Assembly: GCA_017427985.1 (NCBI GenBank) | Contig: JAFRRS010000004.1 | Location: forward strand, 1 to 64,000 | Reading direction: 5' to 3' | Source of the DNA: Bacteroidales bacterium | GTDB lineage: Bacteria > Bacteroidota > Bacteroidia > Bacteroidales > F082 | Length of the DNA: 64,000 nucleotides | Part shown: piece by piece, positions 7,991 through 16,792 of the stretch | How the letters are laid out: the number at the start of each line of letters is the position of its first letter | Numbering within the stretch: the first letter of the stretch is position 1 | Notes under the pieces: generated by a model | What the model saw: the letters and a program-made list of their open reading frames with translations, nothing else | The model's database searches: none | Told to the model about the DNA's origin: nothing | Made by a program: the position numbers and the translations under genes

Positions 7991-9364
7991 TTAGAACATA
8001 TATCCCATTCCGATGTAAAAATTGGAATTGGTGTAGTTGTCCTGTTTGCTGAAAGGCATTCCCCATTCGCAGGAAAGCACAAAATTCTCATTCATCGCGA
8101 GTTTCAGACCTGCTCCCAATCCGAAATGAGGGTCGTGGATGTTTGCCTTGGTGTCAAAGAAATCGTCGAATGTCAGATTATTGGCTGCCACCCAGTCATC
8201 GGCGTCAACTTTTTCGCGTACTTTAGCCTCGTCAATTTCGTATTTCTGCGTCACCACGCCGGCATCGAGGAAGAGATTCATCCCAAGATAAAAATGCTGG
8301 TTGAACATGTCGAAGTTCAAGATTCTGGAACGCAATTCAGCTGTTCCGTAAGCGAATCCCGGCACCCAAATCCTGTCACGCATCAAGCCTCTGACGGAAG
8401 TGACGCCACCAAGCGCGTAATATCTGTTGTGGTCGATGTAAAGCTCGTTTTTGTAAGTGTCGAGATAATACGGCGACTTGCCAGCGATAGTGTTCTGCGT
8501 CGCCACACGATAAGCAAAGACAAGTCTGTCGCCGATAATCGGGACGAAGTGCATGAAATCGAAGTTGATCTTCAGGTTGTTGAAATCTTTCAGCTCTCCG
8601 AAAGCCGAGTTATAAGTCAGGAAAAGGTCAAAATACCAGCCCGTGACAGTGTTAACCCTTTGATTACGTGTGTCATACGAAATACCACCACGCACGTAAG
8701 GATGCCAGCCGCCTTTTTCCTCCACTTCGCTAATCAAATCCCAGCGACGGTACAGTTCAAACAGTTCCATCTGATTGTCAGTCATTTCTGATTTTGCAAG
8801 ACTGACACGACCTTCCTCATAGCCAAGCACACCGATGCCCGCATAATAGTAAAATCCGCCGTGAATCTTACCCCTTATATCGAACGTTGTGCGGAAAAGA
8901 TTCGATTTATGGCGATAAAAAGCGTGATTCAGATAATCAGCGGCATTTTTATCCTCCAAATTATGATTGAAAACGCTGAAATTGCCGTTGAATCCGTAAA
9001 AGTCGTTCATCGCATCGGGAAGATACGAGAAATCGATGAGCAGCTTATGCCTTTTTATCACATAATCCGACTCGTAAAACAGACGTATCGTGCCGACTTT
9101 CTTAGTTGAATAAGAGCCTTCCGCGTAGATGAAATGGCGATAGTTCGGGTAGTTTTTGCCATCGCCATAGTCAAAGATATTCGCGGTAAGCCCGTAGGTC
9201 AGACCTTTGTCGTTATCGTAAGTCAGACCTGGTATCGCGCCGAAGTTCCAACCAGTCTTGACCGGACGACCGAGCGAGTCGGTTTGTGTTTCCTTCTTAG
9301 GTTTTTGGGCGCTAAGAAAGAAACACAAACTCATCAATAATATCAAAAACGACAGTTTTTTCAT
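7991..9364 (-). CDS. BamA/TamA-type (Omp85) outer membrane barrel protein
   Basis: A 457-residue protein with a signal peptide (residues 1-19, cleavage near FFLSAQ). Alternating aromatic/polar strands run to the C-terminal FYIGMGYMF, a typical outer-membrane barrel ending. RGLMRDRIWVPGFAYGTAE resembles the conserved RG-containing Omp85 barrel segment. There is no room for POTRA domains, so it is a barrel-only member as in many Bacteroidota. Its ATG overlaps the stop of the S46 peptidase gene (ATGA, 9361-9364), so the two are co-translated. Confidence 0.8.
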   Translation of the reverse strand: MKKLSFLILLMSLCFFLSAQKPKKETQTDSLGRPVKTGWNFGAIPGLTYDNDKGLTYGLTANIFDYGDGKNYPNYRHFIYAEGSYSTKKVGTIRLFYESDYVIKRHKLLIDFSYLPDAMNDFYGFNGNFSVFNHNLEDKNAADYLNHAFYRHKSNLFRTTFDIRGKIHGGFYYYAGIGVLGYEEGRVSLAKSEMTDNQMELFELYRRWDLISEVEEKGGWHPYVRGGISYDTRNQRVNTVTGWYFDLFLTYNSAFGELKDFNNLKINFDFMHFVPIIGDRLVFAYRVATQNTIAGKSPYYLDTYKNELYIDHNRYYALGGVTSVRGLMRDRIWVPGFAYGTAELRSRILNFDMFNQHFYLGMNLFLDAGVVTQKYEIDEAKVREKVDADDWVAANNLTFDDFFDTKANIHDPHFGLGAGLKLAMNENFVLSCEWGMPFSKQDNYTNSNFYIGMGYMF

Positions 9365-11493
9365 TCAATGATAGTCAATTCCTTGATAATGTTGTTAACT
9401 TTACCCACTTTTTCGAAGCACCAGAGGAGATAGCGGGCATCCATGCATATTGTGCGTTGCACTTTCTGTTCGAACATGATGTCGCCGCTCATGGCTTCCC
9501 AGTTGCCGTCGAAAGCAAGACCGATAAGCTCGCCTTCCCCATTGATGACAGGGCTTCCCGAGTTTCCGCCCGTGATGTCGTTGGTGGTGATGAAGTTGAC
9601 GATGAGGTTGCCGTTTTCGTCGGCATAGCGACCATAGTCGCGTGCCTCAGCAAGGTCGCGAACATCCTGCGGGATGTCAAATTCCCAGTTGCCAGGGATG
9701 TATTTCGCCATCACGCCGTCCATGGTGGTGTAGTAATTGTAGTTGACAGCATCGGCTCCCTTGTAAGGCTCCACGGTGCCGTATGTGAGACGCATGGTGA
9801 AGTTTGCATCCGGGTAGAAGTTGCGTTCGGTCTGCATCTCCATGAGTCCTTTCATGTAAAGACGCTCGCCCGCATTACCGGCAAGAGCCGCTTTAGCGTA
9901 CAGCGGTATAACAACAGTGTTGTATTCATCGATGATATTCATAGCTAAAACAAAAATCGGGTCTTTGTCGAGTTTCTTAGGTTTTGCAAGCCATTTCTCA
10001 AGTTTCGCCTGATTGACGAATATTGATTTCTCAAAAGCTTTCTCGACCCAAGCCGTGAAGTCACCACCGCTCTTCTCTCCGATTTCGGCAATCATCGAAG
10101 GGACATATCTGTCGATATCTTTATAGAAAAGATTGAGCAAAGCGATGGTCACGTCTTTGTCAAGGTCTTTGTCGTAGTCTTTGAAGAATGTCGCGACCTG
10201 ACCTTTCAGAGCTTCTGCCATCTTTGCGATGTCTTCTTTTTTACCTTTATTGTTTATTAAATCATTGATTTTTATGAATCTGCGTGATAATGCCACAGCC
10301 TCGCCACCGTTCCATCCTGCTTCGCGCAAATATGTCATTGGCATCATGATGTCGTCAAGGATTTCCCATTTTTCCTGAATTCCTTCAAAAATGTTGCCAT
10401 ATTCAGCCTGACGTGCCGGGTCGGCATTAACCCATTCAACAAACGCCTCTTCCTGAGCTAAACGCTTGTCGTACACGTGGTTACGTGCCAATTGTTTCTT
10501 CTGGCCGATGGCATATTTCCAGTAATTTGACACTCCGGCCTGTTTTGAAGCGTATTTGATGAACACTTCCTGGTCGGCATCCATGTGCTTGCGATACTCG
10601 TTGAGTTTGGTCGTTCTACAGTTGATGATTGACGGGCAGTCCGATTCAATCAAGTTTTTCACAGTGTAAGATGTTGAATATCTGTCAGTTGAGCCAGGAT
10701 AACCCAAAATCATGGCGTAGTCGCCTTGTTTCACACCTTTAATATTAATTGGCAGGTAGTGTTTCGATTTCATCGGAATATTGTCCTTGCTGTATTCTGC
10801 CGGCTTTCCGTCTTTGTCAGTATACACTCTGAAAACGTTGAAGTCGCCTTTATGGCGCGGCCATGTCCAGTTGTCGGTGTCGGCGCCGTATTTTCCGATT
10901 CCCCATGGTGGGCAGCACACGAGACGCACATCTTTATACACATCGTATTCAAACATAATGTATTGATTACCAGAGTAGAACTCCACGATTTCGATTTCCA
11001 CATCGCGCTCGCCTTTGCGTTCTTTGATAATTTTTTTGATATTTTCAGAAATGACTTTGCTGCGTGTCTCTTCGTCGGTAACTCCTTCGAGTACAGCATC
11101 TGTCACGTCTTCAACCATCGTAAGGAACGACACTGTCAGACCAGGATTCGGCAACTCCTCTTCTTTGCTGTAAGCCCAGAAACCGTCTGTAAGGTAGTCA
11201 TGTTCAACGGTTGCGTGTTTCTGAACGTAGCTCAAACCACAGTGATGATTGGTGAGCAAAAGTCCTTCTGGAGAGATGAGTTCACCTGTACATCCGCCGC
11301 CAAATTGTACGATGGCGTCTTTCAGACTCGGCCGGTTGAGATTGAAAATCTGTTCGGCAGTGAGCTTGCATCCAAGCTTCTGCATTTCGTAAAGACTCTG
11401 GTTGCTGAGGCTGTAAGGCAACCACATTCCCTCGTCCGCTTTAGCGCATAAAGCACTAACAATCAATGTGATAACTAAAAAAATTCTTTTCAT
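9361..11493 (-). CDS. S46-family dipeptidyl-peptidase (DPP7-like)
   Basis: A 710-residue periplasmic serine peptidase with signal peptide MKRIFLVITLIVSALCAKA. The catalytic His lies in TNHHCGLSYVQ (about 83-84) and the nucleophile is Ser645 in GGNSGSPV. S46 enzymes release dipeptides from the N terminus of peptides and support amino-acid feeding in Bacteroidota. After the Ser, LAFDGNWEAMSGD has Gly where, by recall of the family, acid-specific DPP11 carries Arg. This favours DPP7-like specificity for hydrophobic residues. The longer frame to 11541 is rejected because the signal peptide begins at the ATG at 11493, 4 nt after the upstream gene's stop. Confidence 0.92.
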   Translation of the reverse strand: MKRIFLVITLIVSALCAKADEGMWLPYSLSNQSLYEMQKLGCKLTAEQIFNLNRPSLKDAIVQFGGGCTGELISPEGLLLTNHHCGLSYVQKHATVEHDYLTDGFWAYSKEEELPNPGLTVSFLTMVEDVTDAVLEGVTDEETRSKVISENIKKIIKERKGERDVEIEIVEFYSGNQYIMFEYDVYKDVRLVCCPPWGIGKYGADTDNWTWPRHKGDFNVFRVYTDKDGKPAEYSKDNIPMKSKHYLPINIKGVKQGDYAMILGYPGSTDRYSTSYTVKNLIESDCPSIINCRTTKLNEYRKHMDADQEVFIKYASKQAGVSNYWKYAIGQKKQLARNHVYDKRLAQEEAFVEWVNADPARQAEYGNIFEGIQEKWEILDDIMMPMTYLREAGWNGGEAVALSRRFIKINDLINNKGKKEDIAKMAEALKGQVATFFKDYDKDLDKDVTIALLNLFYKDIDRYVPSMIAEIGEKSGGDFTAWVEKAFEKSIFVNQAKLEKWLAKPKKLDKDPIFVLAMNIIDEYNTVVIPLYAKAALAGNAGERLYMKGLMEMQTERNFYPDANFTMRLTYGTVEPYKGADAVNYNYYTTMDGVMAKYIPGNWEFDIPQDVRDLAEARDYGRYADENGNLIVNFITTNDITGGNSGSPVINGEGELIGLAFDGNWEAMSGDIMFEQKVQRTICMDARYLLWCFEKVGKVNNIIKELTIIE

Positions 11494-11497
11494 TTTA

Positions 11498-12238
11498 TTA
11501 AGATTTAAATATTTTTCTGAAAATTTCATTATTATGCTCAATTCTTGAACGTTCCTGCATCTTTTCTATACGTTTGACCCCGAATTTCCACATTTTTATG
11601 TCAAAATAGATGAAACCTATCAATAAAATTCCGCTAACCCATTCCATTTCACTCTCTGACAAAGCAGATGAAAGCATCAGGAAGTAGTCAAACAAACCAT
11701 GTGCGATAACGGGAAATACCATGCTGTAAATCAAATACTTGCTGCGATACATCGGTTTAAATTTCGCCATTCCGAGAAAATATCCCATTATCACCGCAAA
11801 CAGAAAATGTCCTGGAACCGAAAGCAACGCCCTCGTAATGCCAGTGCCAATTGCAGAGCCAAACGACTCACTATTAAACACATACATGATATTCTCAACA
11901 CAAGCGAAGCCAAGTCCGATGAAACAGGCGTAGACAATTCCGTCGAAATACTCGTTGAAATTCTTGTTATTCCAAATAACTATCATGAAAAGCGCCCATT
12001 TGCAGAACTCTTCAGGGATTCCGGCCTCCCAAAAGGCATTGTAAAATACCGTGCTTCCTTCCCAAAAAGAATTTATCATCCCAACAACCACCAAATCCAT
12101 CGGAATTGCAAGTATTCCAAGGAAAAAAGCAAGAAGCAGCATCGAAATCGGCTCCTTCTCATACTTGTCTTTTTTGTAGACATACCACGCCAGAATTATG
12201 ACTGGCAAGACCGCTAAAGCCAAGATAATCACATTCAT
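11498..12238 (-). CDS. PrsW-family intramembrane protease-like protein
   Basis: A 246-residue, multi-spanning membrane protein. Conserved PrsW features are GIPEEFCKW, ACVENIMY, the His in VPGHFLFA and the His in VIAHGLFDYF. In Bacillus, PrsW cleaves anti-sigma factors, but many homologues have unknown substrates. The start is placed at the ATG at 12238, which overlaps the PHP gene's stop by 4 nt. The longer frame would add a charged, non-conserved N terminus. It forms part of the packed minus-strand cluster. Confidence 0.82.
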   Translation of the reverse strand: MNVIILALAVLPVIILAWYVYKKDKYEKEPISMLLLAFFLGILAIPMDLVVVGMINSFWEGSTVFYNAFWEAGIPEEFCKWALFMIVIWNNKNFNEYFDGIVYACFIGLGFACVENIMYVFNSESFGSAIGTGITRALLSVPGHFLFAVIMGYFLGMAKFKPMYRSKYLIYSMVFPVIAHGLFDYFLMLSSALSESEMEWVSGILLIGFIYFDIKMWKFGVKRIEKMQERSRIEHNNEIFRKIFKS

Positions 12239-13077
12239 ATCAATTCTTCCGCCTCCCAACGGCCGTTTTTGAAACACATCGTTTCTTTATATCCGACATT
12301 TTTCAGTGCCTCTTCCGCGTCTTTGAAGAAATACGTCAGCTCCCAATACTGATGAGCGTCGGAGCTGATAAGCACCGGAATATTAAACTCTTTCATCCGC
12401 GGCAACAGCCATTCCGAAGGGTAAAAACCGTTGTAACGCTGCTTGTAAAGCCCTCGCGTGTTGATTTCCACAATCAAATCGTGTTGTTTTATCAAATCGA
12501 GGGTCTCAAGAACCATGTCACGATACCATTTTTCATCCTCATGGAAATAACGTCCGCGCGCATTCATCTTCACCTTATCGAAATGCCCGATGATGTCGAA
12601 TTTCTCTGTCTCAATCATCTCGTTTTCCTGGTCGAAATAAGCTCTGACTCCTTTTCTGATATCGCCACCGAAGTATTTTTTCAAACCCTCGTCGTACGGC
12701 TCGATGCTTTTTCCGTCGATAAACCAAAGAGTATCAGGGCTTTTGCCCACCAGATGCACCGACCCGATTAGATAATCGAGATTATAATCTTTTTTTGTCT
12801 TTTCAAAATCAACGACGATGCCAGGAATGAACTCCATCTCCATCGAAGCCAGAATGTCAATCTTATCTGAATATTTGATTTTCAATTCTTTAAGATGCGC
12901 GACATATTCGTCGTTTTTATCTTCCGGAATCGAAACGCGGCTCTCGAAAGGCACGCTGGAGTGGTCGGAGAAACCGAGAGTGTGCATGCCCTGTTTGATG
13001 GCTTCCTCTATGGTTTCCTCCATCAGCGACTTGCCGTCGGAATAAGTGCTATGTGTATGTAAATTAAAGTGTTGCAT
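12235..13077 (-). CDS. PHP-domain phosphatase, histidinol-phosphatase-like
   Basis: A 280-residue metal-dependent phosphoesterase. The PHP metal motifs are NLHTHSTYSDG near the N terminus, EMEFIPG, GSVHLV and SSDAHQ near the C terminus. The length and motif set fit HisJ/HisK-type histidinol-phosphate phosphatase. No other his gene is near, so the true substrate may differ. ATG 13077 is chosen because the metal motif starts 5 residues later; the longer frame begins inside the upstream gene. It overlaps the U32 gene by 14 nt. Confidence 0.85.
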   Translation of the reverse strand: MQHFNLHTHSTYSDGKSLMEETIEEAIKQGMHTLGFSDHSSVPFESRVSIPEDKNDEYVAHLKELKIKYSDKIDILASMEMEFIPGIVVDFEKTKKDYNLDYLIGSVHLVGKSPDTLWFIDGKSIEPYDEGLKKYFGGDIRKGVRAYFDQENEMIETEKFDIIGHFDKVKMNARGRYFHEDEKWYRDMVLETLDLIKQHDLIVEINTRGLYKQRYNGFYPSEWLLPRMKEFNIPVLISSDAHQYWELTYFFKDAEEALKNVGYKETMCFKNGRWEAEELI

Positions 13078-14323
13078 CGTCTTCTGTCGCTTCAACAATT
13101 TTATAAACCTTATCTCCTCTTCGCACAATGTCGTGTGCCGGAATGGAGCACAATTCGCCTTTAACAGTTTGATTCACAGGCAATAAGTCGACTCTTATCT
13201 CCTTCACCTTGTCTTCGTAAACACCTGTCGTCGGACCGATTATCATGATTTCGTCGCCGACGTTGAGCTCATGCGTCTCCATCCTGATTTCAGCCACGTT
13301 TATCTTTGCGAAGAAATTCGTTATCGTGCCAATGAAAAGCTTCGTCTTCGTGGCTTGTGAGCCGTATTTCTTTGTCCATTCGCCCATTTTCCTGCCGAGA
13401 TAGTATCCGTCCCAGAAGTCACGGTTGTAGACGCTCCTCAGGCGTTCTGTCCATGCGGCGACTTTTTCTTCTGTAAACGTGCCTTCGTTTATAGCGTCCA
13501 CCGCCTCACGATACACGCCCACGGTCACTTTTGTGTACTCCGGCGAACGTCCGCGACCTTCTATCTTCAAAACCTTCACGCCTGCTGCCAGCACTTTGTC
13601 GAGAAACGGCAGCGTGCAAAGGTCCTTCGGCGACATGATATACTCGTTTTCGATGGCTAACGTTATCTCTTTGTCGCGGTCTGTCACCTCGTAGCCTCGC
13701 CTGCACGGCTGCACGCACGCGCCACGGTTCGCACTCGTACCGAAGTTGTCGAGACTGAGATAACATTTTCCCGACACCGCCATGCACAACGCGCCATGGC
13801 AGAACACCTCGATTCTCACCAGCTCGCCCCCAGGTCCTGCAATACGCTGGCGTTCAATCTCCTCGGTGATGTGCTTCACCTGATTGATGTTGAGCTCACG
13901 CGCCGTCACCATTACATCGGCAAACTGCGAGTAATACTTCACCGCCTCTATATTGGTGATGTTGCACTGCGTCGACATGTGCACCTCCACCCCGATTTTG
14001 CACGCATATTGTATCACGCTCTGGTCGGATGCGATAATCGCAGAGATGTTGTTGGCTTTTATGGCGTCAAGCAGGGCGTGCATCTCGTCCATCTCCTCGT
14101 CGAAAACCACAGTGTTCACTGTAACATAGCTCTTCACCCCATGCTGATGGCACATTTCCGAGATAGTGTGCAGGTCGTCAAGGGTGAAATTCTTCGTCGA
14201 CTTCGAACGCATGTTGAGCTTGCCTATGCCGAAGTACACGCTTCCGGCACCCGCCTGTATCGCCGCTGCCAGAGCCTCATACGAGCCCACCGGCGCCATG
14301 ATTTCAATGTCGTTGTAATTCAT
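13064..14323 (-). CDS. U32 peptidase-family protein (RlhA/TrhP-like hydroxylase)
   Basis: A 419-residue protein with the U32 signature region EVFCHGALCMAVSGKCYLS and following cysteines in NRGACVQPCRRGYEV. These Cys residues are thought to bind an Fe-S cluster in the related RNA hydroxylases. Members once annotated as collagenases include RlhA and TrhP, which hydroxylate 23S rRNA or tRNA wobble uridine using prephenate-derived cofactors. The length (about 420) is closest to TrhP/YrrO, but the exact target RNA cannot be assigned. It is the first gene of the overlapping minus-strand set. Confidence 0.85.
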   Translation of the reverse strand: MNYNDIEIMAPVGSYEALAAAIQAGAGSVYFGIGKLNMRSKSTKNFTLDDLHTISEMCHQHGVKSYVTVNTVVFDEEMDEMHALLDAIKANNISAIIASDQSVIQYACKIGVEVHMSTQCNITNIEAVKYYSQFADVMVTARELNINQVKHITEEIERQRIAGPGGELVRIEVFCHGALCMAVSGKCYLSLDNFGTSANRGACVQPCRRGYEVTDRDKEITLAIENEYIMSPKDLCTLPFLDKVLAAGVKVLKIEGRGRSPEYTKVTVGVYREAVDAINEGTFTEEKVAAWTERLRSVYNRDFWDGYYLGRKMGEWTKKYGSQATKTKLFIGTITNFFAKINVAEIRMETHELNVGDEIMIIGPTTGVYEDKVKEIRVDLLPVNQTVKGELCSIPAHDIVRRGDKVYKIVEATEDDATL

Positions 14324-14333
14324 ATATTATTTT

Positions 14334-14361
14334 GTAGAGACACACGGCCGTGCATCTCTAC
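14334..14361. repeat. 28-bp palindrome, GTAGAGAC / CTCTAC type (intergenic copy)
   Basis: It begins GTAGAGAC and ends ATCTCTAC around the palindromic core CACGGCCGTG (14343-14352). It fills most of the 45-nt gap between the pgi stop (14369) and the U32 start (14323). Its length and ends match the in-gene palindromes at 43591, 49923, 53220 and 54820. Confidence 0.75.
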
Positions 14362-14368
14362 ATATATA

Positions 14369-15709
14369 TTATCGTTTCATTAATTTTTCGCGTAATTCCT
14401 CATATCCCGGTTTCCCCAACAGTGCAAACATATTCTTCTTATAAGCCTCCACTCCTGGCTGGTTGAACGGGTTAACTTCGAGCATGTAGCCGCTCAGCGC
14501 ACATCCGATCTCAAAGAAATAAATCAGCTGTCCCATGATGTGGGCGTCGATTCTCGGCACCACGATGCGGATGTTAGGTACGCCGCCGTCGACGTGTGCC
14601 AAAATGGTGGCTTTCTCCGCCGTCTGATTCACCTCGTTAAGTCTGCGACCTGCAATGTAGTTCATCTGGTCGAGATTGACGCTGTCTTCAGGAATGCGCA
14701 CCTCGTTGGCAGGATTCTCAACGCTGATTACGGTTTCCATGAGGTTGCGCAGTCCTTCCTGGATGTACTGTCCCATGGAATGCAAGTCTGTCGTGAACGT
14801 AACGCTTGCCGGGAAGATGCCTTTTCCGTCCTTGCCTTCGCTCTCGCCATAGAGCTGTTTCCACCACTCGCTGAAGTAGCAGAGACGCGGCTCGTAGTTG
14901 ACGAGGATTTCGTTTGTCTTGCCTGCATGATACAACGTCTGGCGCGCCACGGCATATTTCGCGGCTTCGTTGTTTTCATTTTGATTGTCAACACAATATT
15001 TCTCCATGAGTTGTGCGCCAGCGACCAGTTTCTCAATGTCGACACCTGCCACCGCAATAGGAAGCAAGCCCACAGGAGTCAAAACCGAGTAACGTCCTCC
15101 GACGTCGTCAGGCACCACGTATGTCTTGTAACCCTCGCTGTCAGACAGCACCTTCAACGCGCCTTTTGCCTTGTCGGTGATGGCGACGATACGTTTTCTC
15201 GCCTCTTCCTTGCCGTATTTTTTCTCAATATGGTTTTTCAAAATCCTGAATGCCACTGCTGGTTCCGTCGTCGTTCCCGACTTTGAAATGACGGTCATCG
15301 AATATTCTTTTTTATCCAGAAGACTGATGAGGTCCGACATATAATCCTCGCTCATGTTATGGCCTGCATAGATGATTTTCGGGCTTCCTGTCTCCACCAT
15401 CTGCGAGAAATGATTGGTCAGGGCTTCAATAACAGCACGTGCGCCAAGATATGAGCCGCCGATGCCAATCACCACGAAAACCTCGGATTTTTTACGCAAT
15501 TCCTCAGCTTTCTCCTTGATGTCTTTTATAAATTCAGCCGTGATGCTCGATGGGAGATCCACCCAACCGAGGAAATCATTACCCGCTCCAGTGCGCGAAT
15601 AGATGGTTTTGAATGTCGAAGCTATCTTCGCATTAAACTTATCAGTCTGATTTTCAGGAACAAACCTCTTGATATGTTCCAGTTCAACTTTAATATCCGT
15701 CATAGCCAT
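14369..15709 (-). CDS. pgi: glucose-6-phosphate isomerase
   Basis: A 446-residue enzyme of the shorter bacterial class, interconverting glucose-6-phosphate and fructose-6-phosphate. Signature regions are VFVVIGIGGSYLGARA, VISKSGTTTEPA, GGRYSVLTPVGLLP and a C-terminal QPGVEAYKKNMF. The open frame extends to 15811, but that part crosses the terminator at 15774-15802. ATG at 15709 (or 15703) gives the normal length. TATCTTCG on the minus strand (15729-15736) is a plausible variant -7 box. Confidence 0.95.
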   Translation of the reverse strand: MAMTDIKVELEHIKRFVPENQTDKFNAKIASTFKTIYSRTGAGNDFLGWVDLPSSITAEFIKDIKEKAEELRKKSEVFVVIGIGGSYLGARAVIEALTNHFSQMVETGSPKIIYAGHNMSEDYMSDLISLLDKKEYSMTVISKSGTTTEPAVAFRILKNHIEKKYGKEEARKRIVAITDKAKGALKVLSDSEGYKTYVVPDDVGGRYSVLTPVGLLPIAVAGVDIEKLVAGAQLMEKYCVDNQNENNEAAKYAVARQTLYHAGKTNEILVNYEPRLCYFSEWWKQLYGESEGKDGKGIFPASVTFTTDLHSMGQYIQEGLRNLMETVISVENPANEVRIPEDSVNLDQMNYIAGRRLNEVNQTAEKATILAHVDGGVPNIRIVVPRIDAHIMGQLIYFFEIGCALSGYMLEVNPFNQPGVEAYKKNMFALLGKPGYEELREKLMKR

Positions 15710-15765
15710 GATTTTTAATTTTTTGCGAAGATACGAATTTTTTGACAACATATCAGAAAAAACAC

Positions 15766-15885
15766 AAAAAAAAGAGACCGTCTCTTGAGCGGAGACGGTC
15801 TCCAGAACCAAAAACCAAAATTTATGAAACCTTTTACGAACAATGTAAATTACCCGATTGGGTAACTATGGATGTACATCGTTAC
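15766..15885 (-). ncRNA. candidate small RNA with own promoter and terminator
   Basis: A ~120-nt leftward transcript is predicted. The -7 box is TATTTTTG at 15892-15899, a start would fall near 15885, a small hairpin TTACCC/GGGTAA lies at 15851-15866, and a strong terminator follows at 15774-15802. No frame longer than about 16 codons lies in it on the minus strand. pgi begins 57 nt further on, so an attenuating pgi leader is the main alternative. The rest of the 15710-16096 gap is AT-rich and shows no other gene. Confidence 0.5.
15774..15802 (-). terminator. strong intrinsic terminator
   Basis: A perfect 11-bp stem GAGACCGTCTC / GAGACGGTCTC with a 7-nt loop. On the minus strand it is followed by eight T (15773 down to 15766). 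It sits upstream of pgi, so it ends a separate short transcript or acts as an attenuator. Confidence 0.85.
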
Positions 15886-15891
15886 GCATTG

Positions 15892-15899
15892 CAAAAATA
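15892..15899 (-). promoter_or_regulatory. -7 promoter box for the small RNA
   Basis: TATTTTTG on the minus strand fits TAnnTTTG. A -33 TTTG at the right spacing is not seen. Confidence 0.45.
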
Positions 15900-16024
15900 C
15901 ATATTTTTTTTAACATAGGTGAAAAATTTTTAAGATTTATTTCAAATTTTTGAAAATTATGTTAAAAAACCTTAATAATGAATCATTTACGATGCAAATA
16001 TTTTTAAAAAATTTTTCCGTTTTC

Positions 16025-16032
16025 TAACTTTG
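16025..16032 (+). promoter_or_regulatory. -7 promoter box for the OmpR-type regulator
   Basis: TAACTTTG (TAnnTTTG) lies 65 nt before the ATG at 16097. No convincing -33 element is visible. Confidence 0.5.
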
Positions 16033-16096
16033 CCTATGGAAAAAACTAAAAATCCGTTGTTTGTGGTGCTATTATTTAATACTAAAACTGTTAATT

Positions 16097-16789
16097 ATGT
16101 TAAAACCTTTTAAAATTCTTTTGGCAGGAGTAAACAAAGACTTTTCCCTCATCACCAAAAACTATCTTGCCGAACTCGGTTACACTGTTATTCTCTGCCA
16201 CGACGGGCTTGAGGCGATAAACCATTTCCAAAACGATTATCTGGATTTTCTGCTTCTCGACGTGAGACTTCCAAACAAAGGCGGCATTGAATTGGTTGAG
16301 GAAATAAGGAAAAAAGACACCGAAATCCCAATAATCCTTATGGGTAGCAACACTCACCAGTCGGAAATCATCAAAGGTTTTAAAAACGGCGCTGACGACT
16401 TCATAATCAGTCCTTACAGCATCGAGGAAATAGGACTGCGCATCGAGGCAATCAAGAAAAGAGCAAAAATCATGGCAGCTAACAGGCATATATACAAACT
16501 CGGCAATTATATTTTCGACACCGTTCATCATGTGCTGATTTACAAAGGAAGAGAAAAACGCCTGACAACCAAGGAGTTGGATCTGTTATTCCTGTTTTGT
16601 GAATACATGAACCGCGTGGTTGAGCGTTCGGTGGCATTAAAAAGAGTCTGGAAAGAGGACAACTATTTCAGCGCGCGAAACATGGACGTTTACATCGGGC
16701 GACTACGCAACATGCTATGCGAAGACCCGAACGTCAAACTGGAAAACGTTCACGGTGTCGGATATCGTCTGGTGGTCAACTATCCTTAA
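16097..16789 (+). CDS. OmpR-type response regulator with degenerate receiver
   Basis: A 230-residue protein: receiver-like domain (about 5-115) and winged-helix DNA-binding domain (about 135-228, with RLTTKELDLLFLF and DVYIGRLRNML). Asp55 in LLLDVRLP is kept. However, the acidic pair is Asn13-Lys14, the conserved Thr/Ser is Gly83 (ILMGS), and the invariant Lys is Ser105 (IISPYS). Normal phosphorylation switching is therefore doubtful. No kinase gene adjoins it. ATG 16097 begins the domain; the longer frame to 16061 adds a hydrophobic tail that is not conserved. It ends 3 nt before the convergent serine hydrolase. Confidence 0.9.
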   Translation: MLKPFKILLAGVNKDFSLITKNYLAELGYTVILCHDGLEAINHFQNDYLDFLLLDVRLPNKGGIELVEEIRKKDTEIPIILMGSNTHQSEIIKGFKNGADDFIISPYSIEEIGLRIEAIKKRAKIMAANRHIYKLGNYIFDTVHHVLIYKGREKRLTTKELDLLFLFCEYMNRVVERSVALKRVWKEDNYFSARNMDVYIGRLRNMLCEDPNVKLENVHGVGYRLVVNYP

Positions 16790-16792
16790 ATA

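Noticed and set aside
8126-8791. 221-codon frame opposite the Omp85-type gene, and similar long antisense frames at 9457, 10726, 14540 and 29412
   Set aside because: All lie fully inside convincing genes on the other strand and show no domain, signal or ribosome site.
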